Assembly: GCF_000341185.1 (NCBI RefSeq)
Contig: NZ_ANBH01000144.1
Span: 1 to 46,889, forward strand
Direction: 5' to 3'
Length of the DNA: 46,889 nucleotides
Source: Nocardiopsis chromatogenes YIM 90109
GTDB taxonomy: Bacteria > Actinomycetota > Actinomycetes > Streptosporangiales > Streptosporangiaceae
The notes under the pieces are model-generated. The model ran no database searches, was not told the DNA's origin, and was given only the letters and a program-made list of their open reading frames with translations. Each line of letters begins with the position of its first letter. Within the stretch, counting starts at the first letter, position 1. The position numbers were made by a program, and so were the translations under genes. This document shows positions 24,779 to 33,322 of this stretch, piece by piece.

Positions 24779-25563
24779 CGGCGGCCGTCTCCGGCGTGGC
24801 CGTCGGCGCGCTCATGGGGCTGCTCGGCGCGGGCGGATCGGTCCTCGCCGTGCCCGCCCTGGTGTTCGGCGTCGGCATGTCCGTCCACGCCGCCATTCCG
24901 GCCTCGCTCGCCGTCGTCGGGGCCTCCGCCGTCGCCGGGATCGTGCCCCGCCTGCGGCAGCGCCGGATCCGCTGGGGCGTCGCGCTCGCGTTCGCCGTGC
25001 CGGGGCTCCCGGCGGCCTACGCGGGCACGGCGATCGGGCGGCAGCTCCCCGAGCGCTGGCTCATGCTCGGCTTCGCGGCCGTCATGGCCGTTGTGGCCGT
25101 CCGCATGCTCGCCTCCTCCTCCGGCGGGGGCGGGGCGTGCCGCACGGGAACAGGCGGGGTGGACGTCCGCAGGTGCCTGCCGAAGGCGGTCCTGGCGGGT
25201 GCGGCGGTCGGCCTGCTCACGGGCCTGTTCGGGGTGGGCGGCGGGTTCGCGGTCGTGCCCGCGCTGGCCCTCCTGCTGGGGCTCGACGCGGCCGAGGCCG
25301 TGGCGACCTCGCTCGTCGTCGTGGCGCTCAACTCCGCGTCCGGGCTCAGCGCGCACCTGGGGGCGGCGCCCGTCGACGGGGCGGACGCGGGCGTCATCGC
25401 GGGGTTCGCGGCCGCCGCCGTGGCGACCTCCCTGGCGATGGGGCGGCTGTCCCGCCGGATCGCCGCCGACCGCCTGCAGATGGCCTTCGGCGTCGCCGTC
25501 CTCGTGGTGGCGGCGGGCACTGCGGCGGCCGCACTGTGGGCGCCCGGCCTCCTGGCGGGGTGA
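24772..25563 (+). CDS. TauE/SafE family sulfite/organosulfur exporter
   Basis: A 263-aa integral membrane protein with about eight helices in two inverted halves. The halves start VSGVAVGALMGLLGAGGSVLAVPALV and LAGAAVGLLTGLFGVGGGFAVVPALALLL, the paired Gly-rich signature of TauE/SafE. It probably exports sulfite or another sulfur anion produced by the upstream enzymes. ATG 24772 follows CGGAGAC. The last codons and stop lie in a 32-bp sequence repeated exactly after the sugar ATPase gene 6.8 kb away. Confidence 0.9.
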   Translation: MLAAAVSGVAVGALMGLLGAGGSVLAVPALVFGVGMSVHAAIPASLAVVGASAVAGIVPRLRQRRIRWGVALAFAVPGLPAAYAGTAIGRQLPERWLMLGFAAVMAVVAVRMLASSSGGGGACRTGTGGVDVRRCLPKAVLAGAAVGLLTGLFGVGGGFAVVPALALLLGLDAAEAVATSLVVVALNSASGLSAHLGAAPVDGADAGVIAGFAAAAVATSLAMGRLSRRIAADRLQMAFGVAVLVVAAGTAAAALWAPGLLAG

Positions 25564-25579
25564 GCGCCCGCCGCCGGTG
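25548..25579. repeat. left copy of a 32-bp perfect direct repeat
   Basis: Covers the last codons and stop of the TauE gene plus 16 bases. It contains a GGCGGG/CCCGCC hairpin (25554-25572). Identical over 32 bases to 32368-32399 in the same orientation; the sequence diverges on both sides. Confidence 0.9.
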
Positions 25580-25686
25580 ACGTCCGGCCGCCGACGCGGC
25601 GCCGAAGCCTTCATCCGCTCGGAAGAGCGCATGCAGAGCGCACCACGACCCCGTGGGCGGGCGCGGAACGCAGTCGGCACCGGCCC

Positions 25687-26760
25687 TCAGTGCCCCGGCG
25701 GCGGGATCTCCCCGGAGCCGCGGGGGATGAGCGTGGTCGGCACACGCTCCTCCCGGCGCGGGCCGTCGTCGCCCGCGATGCGCTCGAACAGGCGCTGGAC
25801 GGCCAGCGTCCCGATGCGCATCACGTCCTGGGCGACCACGGTCACCCGCGGCACCAGCAGGTCGGCCATGGGGAAGTCGTCGAAGCCGACCACGGCCACG
25901 TCGTGGTGCAGCCCCCGCTCCTGGAGGGTCTGGATGGCGCCGATGGTCACGAGGTTCTGGGCGGTGAACAGGGCCTCGGGCGGGTGTTCGGAGTCGAGCA
26001 TGGCGGCCAGCGCGCGGGCCGCGGTCTCGGGGTCGGGCAGGTCCACGGCCACCCGCCCGGGGCGCTCGGGCAGGCCGCGTTCGGCCAGGGCGCTGCGGTA
26101 GCCCGCCAGCCGCTCGCCGACCGTGGCGATGGAGGTCTCATCCCCCAGGAAGGCGATCTCGGTGTGCCCGTGGTCGGCCAGGTGCAGGACCGCCTCGCGG
26201 GCCCCCTCGGTGTTGGTGGCCAGCACGGAGTCCGCGGCCAGGCCCTGCGGCGGCCGGTCCACGAACACCACCGGCGTGCCGGTGCGGATCTCGCGGTGCA
26301 GGTACCCGTGGTCCGGGGCGGCCGGGACGATGATGATCCCGTCGACCCGGTGCAGGGTGGCGGCGCGCACCAGCTCCAGCTCGCGCTGGGGCTCCTCGTC
26401 CAGGCTGCCCGTGAACACCAGGGTGTCGTGCTCGCGGGCCACGTTCTCCACCGCGCGGCTCAGGGTGGCGGAGAAGGGGTTGGCCACGTCCTCCAGCAGC
26501 AGGGCGATCTGCCGGGTGGCGCCGTCCGTGCGCCGCAGGCTGGAGGCGGCGAGGTTGGGCTGGAAGTCGAGCTGGGCGATGGCGCGGGTGACCCTGTCGC
26601 GCAGGTCGTCGGAGACGGTGGAGACACCGTTGATGACCCGCGAGACCGTCTTGATGCTCACCCCGGCCAACGCCGCGACGTCGCGCATGGTCGCCCGGCG
26701 CACCGGTTCTCCGGCCGCGGCCCGCCGGTCCCTCTCACTCTGGTTCACCGACACCTGCAT
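25687..26760 (-). CDS. LacI family transcriptional regulator
   Basis: A 357-aa repressor. The helix-turn-helix and hinge region reads ATMRDVAALAGVSIKTVSRVINGVSTVSDDLRDRV (about 23-57). The sugar-binding core has QIALLLEDVANPFSA, VDGIIIVPAAPDHG, PVVFVDRPPQG and VAVVGFDDFPMADLL. ATG 26760 follows GGAGAG. It sits downstream of the GH32 gene on the same strand and inside the repeat-flanked cassette, so it most likely represses the fructan hydrolase and importer until a fructose-type ligand is present. A LacI-like operator with central CG lies between the hydrolase and importer genes. Confidence 0.9.
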   Translation of the reverse strand: MQVSVNQSERDRRAAAGEPVRRATMRDVAALAGVSIKTVSRVINGVSTVSDDLRDRVTRAIAQLDFQPNLAASSLRRTDGATRQIALLLEDVANPFSATLSRAVENVAREHDTLVFTGSLDEEPQRELELVRAATLHRVDGIIIVPAAPDHGYLHREIRTGTPVVFVDRPPQGLAADSVLATNTEGAREAVLHLADHGHTEIAFLGDETSIATVGERLAGYRSALAERGLPERPGRVAVDLPDPETAARALAAMLDSEHPPEALFTAQNLVTIGAIQTLQERGLHHDVAVVGFDDFPMADLLVPRVTVVAQDVMRIGTLAVQRLFERIAGDDGPRREERVPTTLIPRGSGEIPPPGH

Positions 26761-26795
26761 CTACTCTCCGGACACCATGGCAGCGCCCCGGGCGT

Positions 26796-26840
26796 ATGAG
26801 CCCCGGGGCGGCACGTTCGCGGTGCCGCCCCGGGGCTCAT
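26796..26840. terminator. 45-base perfect hairpin (19-bp stem) after the GH32 gene
   Basis: ATGAGCCCCGGGGCGGCAC (26796-26814) pairs with its exact complement at 26822-26840 around a GTTCGCG loop. It lies downstream of the GH32 stop and upstream of the lacI start, both on the minus strand. No T-tract follows. Its likely role is to end GH32 transcription or protect its 3' end. Confidence 0.7.
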
Positions 26841-26868
26841 TACCGCTCGGGTTCGCGGGGGGATGGAC

Positions 26869-28974
26869 TCATTCTGCCGCACCGCTCGGATCGGGGCCGA
26901 GCGGACGGACGGTGACGTCCTCGACCGAGCCGCCGCCACCGTCGGCGTAGACGGAGATCCCGGTGGCGTCGGGGTCGGGGAAGACGAGGTCGGTCAGCGT
27001 GGCCCGGCCGCCGGCGGCGAACACCTCGACCGAGGAGGTGTCCACGACCGCGCGCAGGCGGACTCCCCCGCCCTCCAGGGGCAGCGGGACCGCGCTGCGG
27101 CTGGTGAAGGCGTGGTGGAAGCCGGTGTCGCCGGAGGCGGAGCGGTCCAGGAACAGCTCCCGGGCGGCGGTGTCGTAGCCGATCACCGTGGCCTGGTCGG
27201 CGCCTTCGTGCACGCGCAGGCCGATCTCCTGGGCCTGTCCGGGCCGCAGGGTCAGTTCGACCTGGTAGGCCTGTCCGGGTTCGGCGGGCGGCAGGTCGAG
27301 CCCGCTCCCGGGCACCGGGGCGCTGTCGCGCTCGTAGACGGGCGCGCCGTAGATCGACTCCAGCTGGTCCACGGGGTTCTGGACCAGGCGGGGCCGCCCG
27401 CCGACGGTCTCCAGCTCCAGCCGCCGGGGCAGGGCCATGGCACCGCGCCAGGGGGAGGTGGGGGTGTCCTCGGCGTACTGCCAGTTGTTCATCCACGCCA
27501 TGGTGACGCGGGCGTCGTCGGGCGTGTCGTTGTAGGAGACGGCGGCGTAGTAGTCGCGGCCCCAGTCGAGCCAGTCGTAGTCGGTCAGGCCCGCCGCCGG
27601 GCCGTCGGAGAAGACCACGTGGTCGAGCAGGACGTGCCCCCACCCGCCGGTGGCGTCGTCCTCCACGCGCAGCCGCGCGGTCCGGCCGACGAGGCCGGAG
27701 ACGTCCCAGGACACCCAGTCCAGGTGCTCGGTGTCGTCGCCGGTGGCGCTGCGCACGACCTCTCCGTCCACGACCAGGTCGACCGAGGCGTGGCCGCCCT
27801 CGCCGCTCCTGGGGTGGTGGCCGCCGCCCACGAGCATGTTCACGTAGTCGCGGTCGATGGTGAACGCGGGCGAGGTGGCGTGCCCGCGCGGGGCGTCGCC
27901 GCCGACGTAGCTGTTGAGCAGGCGGTCGCCCTCGTAGCCGACGACCTCCTGCTGGTCGGGCAGGGTCCCGGCGGCGGGTGCGGTGCCGAAGGGGCCGTCG
28001 CCGCCGTCGCCGTCCAGGTCGTTGACGACCTCCCAGCCGCCGTAGCCGTCCTCGAAGTCGGCGAAGACCTCGCCGTCGGGCGGGCCGGGATCCAGCAGGC
28101 GCTCGGGGGTGAACGCGGTGCCGTCGAAGTCGCCGACGAAGTACTGGGCGCCCGATCCGCCGGCGACGGAGCCGGGGTTGAGGTTGACGATGAGGACCCA
28201 GCGGGTGTCGTCGGGGTCGCCGTCGACGGGCAGCTCGAACAGGTCGGGGACCTCCCAGACGCCGTTGACGGCGTGGGCGGGGCCGAAGCCGCTGAGGAAC
28301 TCCCAGTCGACGAGGTCGTCCGAGCGGTGGAAGAGCACCCTGCGCTCGGTGGCCACCACGGTGGACATCACCCAGTAGCCGCCCTCCTCGTACCAGAACA
28401 CCTTGGGGTCGCGGAACTCGCCCGAGCCGATGTCCAGGACGGGGTTGCCCTCGTAGCGCTCCCAGGTGTAGCCGCCGTCGAGGCTGTAGGCCAGGGACTG
28501 GGCCTGGATGCCGGGCCGCTCGGAGGAGTCGGTGTAGGCGCTGGTGTACAGCGCGACCAGGGGCGGGTTCTCCGCGGTGCCCAGGCCGCTGGTGTTGTGC
28601 TCGTCGAAGACGATGCCGCCGGAGAAGACGTGCTCCTCGTCGGAGTAGGGCAGCGCGAGCGGCTGCTCCTCCCAGGTCATCAGGTCGGTGCTGGTGGCGT
28701 GCCCCCAGGACATGTTGCCCCAGCGGTCGCCCTCGGGGTTGTACTGGAAGTACAGGTGGTAGACGCCGTCGTGGTGGATGAGCCCGTTGGGGTCGTTCAT
28801 CCAGTTCTGTGCCGGGGTGAAGTGGATCCGGGGCCGGTGGGGGTGGTCGGCCCCGGCCGCCGGGGCGGCCGCGCCGGTGAGGGCCAGGGCGGCGCCGGTG
28901 GCCAGGGCGATCGCGGTGGTCCAGGCGGTGGGCCGGGACGTGGGCCGGAGGTCGGGGCGTGGCCGTCGGTACAT
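26869..28974 (-). CDS. secreted GH32 fructan hydrolase (levanase/inulinase/invertase)
   Basis: A 701-aa exported glycoside hydrolase of family 32, which cleaves beta-fructosides. Residues 1-42 form a signal peptide (Arg-rich start, hydrophobic TAIALATGAALALTG, then AGA). Catalytic residues are visible: nucleophile Asp61 in WMNDPNG (58-64), RDP (188-190) and acid/base Glu241 in WEVPDLF. The five-blade propeller is interrupted at about 303-462 by an inserted beta-rich domain (ADFEDGYGGWEV to DHVVFSDG), and it resumes at LDWGRDYYAAVSYND. A C-terminal beta-sandwich (about 540-690) follows. The insert may bind polymer. Divergent importer genes suggest uptake of released fructose. Confidence 0.93.
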   Translation of the reverse strand: MYRRPRPDLRPTSRPTAWTTAIALATGAALALTGAAAPAAGADHPHRPRIHFTPAQNWMNDPNGLIHHDGVYHLYFQYNPEGDRWGNMSWGHATSTDLMTWEEQPLALPYSDEEHVFSGGIVFDEHNTSGLGTAENPPLVALYTSAYTDSSERPGIQAQSLAYSLDGGYTWERYEGNPVLDIGSGEFRDPKVFWYEEGGYWVMSTVVATERRVLFHRSDDLVDWEFLSGFGPAHAVNGVWEVPDLFELPVDGDPDDTRWVLIVNLNPGSVAGGSGAQYFVGDFDGTAFTPERLLDPGPPDGEVFADFEDGYGGWEVVNDLDGDGGDGPFGTAPAAGTLPDQQEVVGYEGDRLLNSYVGGDAPRGHATSPAFTIDRDYVNMLVGGGHHPRSGEGGHASVDLVVDGEVVRSATGDDTEHLDWVSWDVSGLVGRTARLRVEDDATGGWGHVLLDHVVFSDGPAAGLTDYDWLDWGRDYYAAVSYNDTPDDARVTMAWMNNWQYAEDTPTSPWRGAMALPRRLELETVGGRPRLVQNPVDQLESIYGAPVYERDSAPVPGSGLDLPPAEPGQAYQVELTLRPGQAQEIGLRVHEGADQATVIGYDTAARELFLDRSASGDTGFHHAFTSRSAVPLPLEGGGVRLRAVVDTSSVEVFAAGGRATLTDLVFPDPDATGISVYADGGGGSVEDVTVRPLGPDPSGAAE

Positions 28975-29311
28975 GAGGGATCTCCGATCTCGCTCCCCGT
29001 GTCAGTGCGGCGTGCCCACCGCGAACCGCGCCCCGGAGGTGTCGGCGCTGACGCGTCCGAGGGGCGCCTTCGAGGGGTGCCGGTGGGCGGTCGGGGGCCG
29101 GTGACGCGGATCACTCTGCCTTCGGGAGTCAACGTTGTCAACGGGTGCGCATCGGCGCATTCGGTTCGGTGAACGCCCTAGGTCTGCGGGGGTTGACAGA
29201 CCTACGAGGTTGCGATGAAGCTTTCGGGTCATCGTTGTCTTGGTGACTGGCGTCACGAGGCACACTGCCCCCGCGTCCCGCCGTCGGCGGGACGCCGACG
29301 AAGGAGTCCCC
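28975..29311. promoter_or_regulatory. divergent control region of hydrolase and importer genes
   Basis: A LacI-type site with central CG, GTCAACGTTGTC (29128-29139), overlaps a minus-strand TTGACA (29142-29137). An inverted repeat TAGGTCTG/CAGACCTA (29179-29204) overlaps a plus-strand TTGACA (29193-29198). Nearer the importer gene are GTGAC/GTCAC (29243-29256) and a 10-bp hairpin GCGTCCCGCC/GGCGGGACGC (29273-29295) just before the ribosome-binding site. Confidence 0.6.
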
Positions 29312-30364
29312 ATGTCGCACGCACCGTGGACCCGCCGGGCGCTGGCCGCCACCGCCGGAGCCGGGCTCGCACTCTCCCTCGTGGCCTGTTCCTCCGAAAG
29401 CGGGGCCGACGACGGTGAGGTCCTGGTCGGCCTGATCACCAAGACCGAGACCAACCCGTTCTTCGTCAAGATGAAGGAGGGCGCCGAGGAGGCCGCCGAG
29501 GAGCACGGCGTGCGCGTGCAGAGCTTCTCCGGCGAGTACGACGGCGACAACGAGGGCCAGGTCCAGGCGGTGGAGAACCTCATCGCCGCCGGGGCCGACG
29601 GCATCCTCATCACCCCCAACGACTCCGAGGCGATCGTGCCCGCCCTGGACCGGGCCCGCGCCGCCGGGATCATGGTGATCGCCCTGGACACACCGACCGA
29701 GCCCGCCGACGCGGTCGACGCCACCTTCGCCACCGACAACTTCCTCGCCGGTGAGTACATCGGCCGGTGGGCCGCCGCGCGCTTCGAGGCCGAGGACGTG
29801 GAGCCGCGCGTGGCCATGCTCGACCTCAACCCCAACCAGATCGCCGTGGATGTGGCCCGCGACCAGGGCTTCCTCCAGGGGTTGGGCGTGGACATCGCCG
29901 ACGCCGGCCAGATCGGCGACGAGGACGACGCGCGCATCGTCGGCCACGACGTCACCGAGGGCGCCGAGGAGGGCGGCCGCACCGCGATGGAGAACCTGTT
30001 GCAGCGCGACCCCGACCTCAACCTCGTCTACACGATCAACGAGCCCGCCGCCGCCGGGGCCTACGAGGCGCTTGAGGCCGCGGGCGTGGAGGACGACGTG
30101 GTGATCGTGTCGGTCGACGGCGGCTGCCCGGGTGTGGAGAACGTCGAGAGCGGCGTCCTGGGCGCCACCTCCATGCAGTTCCCCCTGGAGATGGCCGCGC
30201 AGGGTGTGGGGGCGGTCGCGGAGTACGCCGACTCCGGCGAGACGCCCGACCCCTCCGAGGGGCTGGACTTCGTCAACACCGGGGTCGAGCTGATCACCGA
30301 CGAGGCCGTGGACGGTGTGGAGAGCCGGGACAGCGCCTGGGGCCTGGAGAACTGCTGGGGATGA
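29312..30364 (+). CDS. sugar ABC transporter substrate-binding lipoprotein
   Basis: A 350-aa periplasmic-binding protein of the ribose/fructose class (type I fold). The lipoprotein signal ends LVACSS (Cys26). The core shows [53 protein letters not shown] and [17 protein letters not shown] 29312 follows AAGGAG. It is first in a three-gene importer operon, divergent from the GH32 hydrolase, which points to fructose or short fructans as ligand, similar to FrcB. The ligand assignment is inferred from context. Confidence 0.9.
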   Translation: MSHAPWTRRALAATAGAGLALSLVACSSESGADDGEVLVGLITKTETNPFFVKMKEGAEEAAEEHGVRVQSFSGEYDGDNEGQVQAVENLIAAGADGILITPNDSEAIVPALDRARAAGIMVIALDTPTEPADAVDATFATDNFLAGEYIGRWAAARFEAEDVEPRVAMLDLNPNQIAVDVARDQGFLQGLGVDIADAGQIGDEDDARIVGHDVTEGAEEGGRTAMENLLQRDPDLNLVYTINEPAAAGAYEALEAAGVEDDVVIVSVDGGCPGVENVESGVLGATSMQFPLEMAAQGVGAVAEYADSGETPDPSEGLDFVNTGVELITDEAVDGVESRDSAWGLENCWG

Positions 30365-30408
30365 GCGGCCGCCCGTACGCCACGACACGAAGGAAGCGCT
30401 GAACCACC

Positions 30409-31464
30409 GTGACCACATCGAACACCCCGCGGGTGCCGGCCTCCGGCCCCGAACCACCGCCGGCCGCCCCGGCCGACGACGAGCGGCCGCCCACGCTGGT
30501 GGACCGGGCCCAGAAGCTCCTGCACGCCCAGGCCACCCTGGGCCCGGCGGCCGTCCTGCTGATCACCGTCGTGGCGTTCGCGGTGGTCGCGCCGAACTTC
30601 CTGAGCCCGCCCAACATCTCGCTCATCCTGCAGCAGACCGCGGTGATCGGCACCCTGGCCCTGGGCCAGACCCTGATCATCCTCACCATGGGCATCGACC
30701 TGTCGGTCGGCTCGATCATGGTCCTGTGCTCCATCGTCATGGGACGCCTGTCCGCCGACGCGGGGGTGCCCGGGCCGGTCGCGCTGCTCGTGGGGCTGGC
30801 CTGCGGCATGGCGTGCGGGCTGGTCAACGGCCTGCTGGTGACCCGGGTGAAGCTGCCGCCCTTCATCGTCACCCTGGGCTCGCTCAACATCTTCTTCGCG
30901 CTGAACCTGTGGATCTCGCGGAGCGAGACCATCCGCGGCGCGGACATGTCCGAGGTGCTGCTGTGGACCGGCCAGGTCGTCACCGTCGGCGGCACGCGCC
31001 TGACCTACGGCTCCCTCCTGATGCTGCTCATCTGCGCGGTGCTCGCCTACGCCCTGCACCGCACGCGGTGGGGCCGCCACGTCTACGCCACCGGTGACGA
31101 CAAGGAGGCCGCCCGCCTGGCCGGTGTGCGCGTCGACCGGGTCCTGCTGAGCGTGTACGTGGTCGCGGGCCTGGTCTACGCGGTGGGCGCGTGGATCCTC
31201 ATCGGCCGGATCGCCTCGGCCAGCCCGCAGGCGGGCGTCATGGACAACCTCGACAGCATCACCGCCGTGGTGCTCGGCGGCACCAGCCTCTTCGGCGGCC
31301 GCGGCCTGATCATCGGCACCGTCATGGGCGCGCTCATCGTGGGCGTGTGCCGCAACGGGCTCTCCCTGGCGGGGGTGGACGTGCTGTGGCAGAACTTCGC
31401 CGTCGGCGTCCTGGTGATCCTCGCCGTCTCCCTCGACCAGTGGATCAGGAAGGCCCGACGATGA
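30409..31464 (+). CDS. sugar ABC transporter permease (RbsC/FrcC type)
   Basis: A 351-aa permease with about ten membrane helices. After a Pro-rich cytoplasmic N-terminus come GQTLIILTMGIDLSVGSIMVLCSIVMG, VNGLLVTRVKLPPFIVTLGSLNIFFALNL and AVVLGGTSLFGGRGLIIGTVMGALIVGVCRNGLSL, signatures of the ribose/fructose/xylose permeases. GTG 30409 follows AAGGAAG. It starts 45 bases after the binding-protein gene and its stop overlaps the ATPase start (ATGA), so the products are cotranslated. Confidence 0.93.
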   Translation: MTTSNTPRVPASGPEPPPAAPADDERPPTLVDRAQKLLHAQATLGPAAVLLITVVAFAVVAPNFLSPPNISLILQQTAVIGTLALGQTLIILTMGIDLSVGSIMVLCSIVMGRLSADAGVPGPVALLVGLACGMACGLVNGLLVTRVKLPPFIVTLGSLNIFFALNLWISRSETIRGADMSEVLLWTGQVVTVGGTRLTYGSLLMLLICAVLAYALHRTRWGRHVYATGDDKEAARLAGVRVDRVLLSVYVVAGLVYAVGAWILIGRIASASPQAGVMDNLDSITAVVLGGTSLFGGRGLIIGTVMGALIVGVCRNGLSLAGVDVLWQNFAVGVLVILAVSLDQWIRKARR

Positions 31465-32309
31465 ACCAGACCTCCACCGGCGCGGTGGGCCGCCCCGCCG
31501 GTCCGATCGGGTCGGCCGAGCCGGTCCTCCAGGCGGTCGGCCTGGTCAAGCGCTACGGCAACGTGACCGCCCTGGGCGGAGCCGACCTGGAGCTGTACCC
31601 CGGCGAGATCCTCGCCGTCATCGGCGACAACGGAGCGGGCAAGTCCAGCCTCATCAAGGCCCTGTCCGGGGCGATCGTCCCCGACGCGGGGGAGATCCTG
31701 GTGGAGGGCCGCCCGGTGCGGCTGCCCACCCCGATCGCCGCCCGCGAGGCGGGCATCGAGACCGTGCACCAGAGCCTGGCGGTCTCGCCGTCCCTGGACA
31801 TCGCCACCAACCTGTTCCTCGGGCGGGAACTGCGCCGACCGGGCGTGCTCGGCTCGGTGTTCCGGATGCTGGACCGGTCCAGGATGCGGTCGGAGGCCGC
31901 CCGCCACCTCAGCGAACTCGGCATCAAGACCATCCAGAACCCCAACCAGGCGGTGGAGACCCTGTCGGGCGGCCAGCGCCAGGCGGTCGCGGTGGCGCGC
32001 GCGGCGGCGTTCGGCAACAGGGTCGTCATCATGGACGAGCCCACCGCCGCGCTGGGCGTGCGCGAGTCCCGCGCCGTGCTGGACCTGATCCTCAGGGTCC
32101 GCGACAGCGGGCTGCCGGTCATCCTCATCAGCCACAACATGCCGCACGTGTTCGAGGTCGCCGACCGGGTGCACGTCCAGCGCCTGGGACGGCGGGTCGC
32201 CACGCTCGACCCGTCGGGCTGCAGCATGTCCGACGCCGTCGCGGTGATGACGGGCGCCCTCGACCCGGCCGAGCTGCCCGCGGGGGCCCTGGCCCCGGCG
32301 TACTCATGA
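31461..32309 (+). CDS. sugar ABC transporter ATP-binding protein, single NBD
   Basis: A 282-aa ATPase. Walker A GDNGAGKSS (55-63), Q-loop region HQSLAVSPSLDIATNLFLGREL, signature LSGGQRQ (168-174), Walker B VVIMDEPTAAL (188-198) and the switch histidine in ILISHNM are all present. It has one nucleotide-binding domain, as in the fructose importer FrcA and unlike the double-domain RbsA. The start overlaps the permease stop by four bases. It would act as a homodimer below the permease. Confidence 0.93.
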   Translation: MNQTSTGAVGRPAGPIGSAEPVLQAVGLVKRYGNVTALGGADLELYPGEILAVIGDNGAGKSSLIKALSGAIVPDAGEILVEGRPVRLPTPIAAREAGIETVHQSLAVSPSLDIATNLFLGRELRRPGVLGSVFRMLDRSRMRSEAARHLSELGIKTIQNPNQAVETLSGGQRQAVAVARAAAFGNRVVIMDEPTAALGVRESRAVLDLILRVRDSGLPVILISHNMPHVFEVADRVHVQRLGRRVATLDPSGCSMSDAVAVMTGALDPAELPAGALAPAYS

Positions 32310-32323
32310 CCGCGGTGTACGGC

Positions 32324-32348
32324 GGGGCGCCCCTGGACCCGGCGCCCC
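32324..32348 (+). terminator. hairpin after the importer operon
   Basis: GGGGCGCC (32324-32331) and GGCGCCCC (32341-32348) pair perfectly with a nine-base loop, 14 bases after the ATPase stop. Confidence 0.65.
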
Positions 32349-32367
32349 GGGCCGGAACAGGATGGCC

Positions 32368-32399
32368 CCTCCTGGCGGGGTGAGCGCCCGCCGCCGGTG
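32368..32399. repeat. right copy of the 32-bp perfect direct repeat
   Basis: Identical over 32 bases to 25548-25579, same orientation. Here it is purely intergenic, 58 bases after the ATPase stop. The hairpin arms fall at 32374-32379 and 32387-32392. Confidence 0.9.
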
Positions 32400-32471
32400 C
32401 CGCCCTCCTCCGGGGGGATCGGCGCGGTCGCGGGCGGCGGGTCACGCGTCCCCGGGGCAGGCCTCCACGGG

Positions 32472-33107
32472 TCAGCCCTCCATGCGTTCCCGCAGGGTCG
32501 GTACACCGTCGCCGGTGAGCTCGTCCAGGTGGGCGGAGCGGCCGGTCATCGCCATGATCAGGGCCAGGGTGCTCCCGGAGACCTCTGGTCCGGTGCCGGT
32601 GTCGAACGGGCCGTCGGTGGCGCGGAGCCGCAGCCCCCGGACCCGGCTCTTGGCGACGACGACCTGGTCAGAGCCCTTGTAGTAGTCGGCAACCCGCGTC
32701 AGCGCGGCGATCGGGCGATCGCTCGCGATCCCCAGGGGGCGCCGGATGTCCTCGCCGTGCACGATCACCTCGCCGAGGATGGCGGGCTTGGGCAGGGGCG
32801 GCGACGTCGTGCTGTCCGTGACCGCCCGGAACCGGGCGAGGGTCTCGGCGGCGGAGTCCCCCATCTGCTCGGCGAGGCGCATCACGACCTGGGCGTCGAA
32901 GTCGAACCGGCAGCGGAGCACGCCCGCGAACCACCTCGGCCCGTTCAGCGCGGCCGCCGCCGTGAGGTGGGCCAGGACCTGGCGCACGGTCAGCCCCTCG
33001 CACAACGACGGCGTCTCCCACCGCTCCTCGGTCAGCTCCGACAGGTCGTCGGCCAGCGCCGCCCGCTCCTGGTGGATCAGCGGCCACAGGTCCGCGCGGC
33101 CGCTCAT
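32472..33107 (-). CDS. DinB/maleylpyruvate isomerase family (mycothiol-type) protein
   Basis: A 211-aa protein of the TIGR03083-type family. The N-terminal four-helix bundle starts LWPLIHQERAALADDLSELTEERWETPSLCEGLTVRQVLAHLTAAA, where His in LAHL is the usual metal ligand of DinB folds. Further histidine candidates are in VIVHGEDIRRPLG. Family members use mycothiol, the actinomycete thiol. ATG 33107 follows GGAG at seven bases. It is divergent from a hydrolase gene; the substrate is unknown. Confidence 0.85.
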   Translation of the reverse strand: MSGRADLWPLIHQERAALADDLSELTEERWETPSLCEGLTVRQVLAHLTAAAALNGPRWFAGVLRCRFDFDAQVVMRLAEQMGDSAAETLARFRAVTDSTTSPPLPKPAILGEVIVHGEDIRRPLGIASDRPIAALTRVADYYKGSDQVVVAKSRVRGLRLRATDGPFDTGTGPEVSGSTLALIMAMTGRSAHLDELTGDGVPTLRERMEG

Positions 33108-33322
33108 CGGCGGGCTCCGCGCGACAGGCTCGCCATGGGTGAGGGCATCGGGCGCTCCTTCGATCCAGTGATCCGGTGGTCGTCCCGCCACCGCGACGGC
33201 GGTGGCCTCCGCCATCCTGCCGACCGGCACCGACAGAACGCAGGCGGGACACGGCGCCTTCCCAGGGCGCGCCGGCCCGGAGGACAATCGGAGCACGACC
33301 GATCGAGCGGAGAGGTCTGATG

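Noticed and set aside
26863-29172. 769-codon plus-strand frame opposite the GH32 gene
   Set aside because: Val/Gly-rich translation without domains; the antisense GH32 has catalytic residues and a signal peptide.
25548-32399. Composite transposon or phage island
   Set aside because: No transposase, integrase, terminal inverted repeats or phage genes between the direct repeats; only the repeats themselves are supported.
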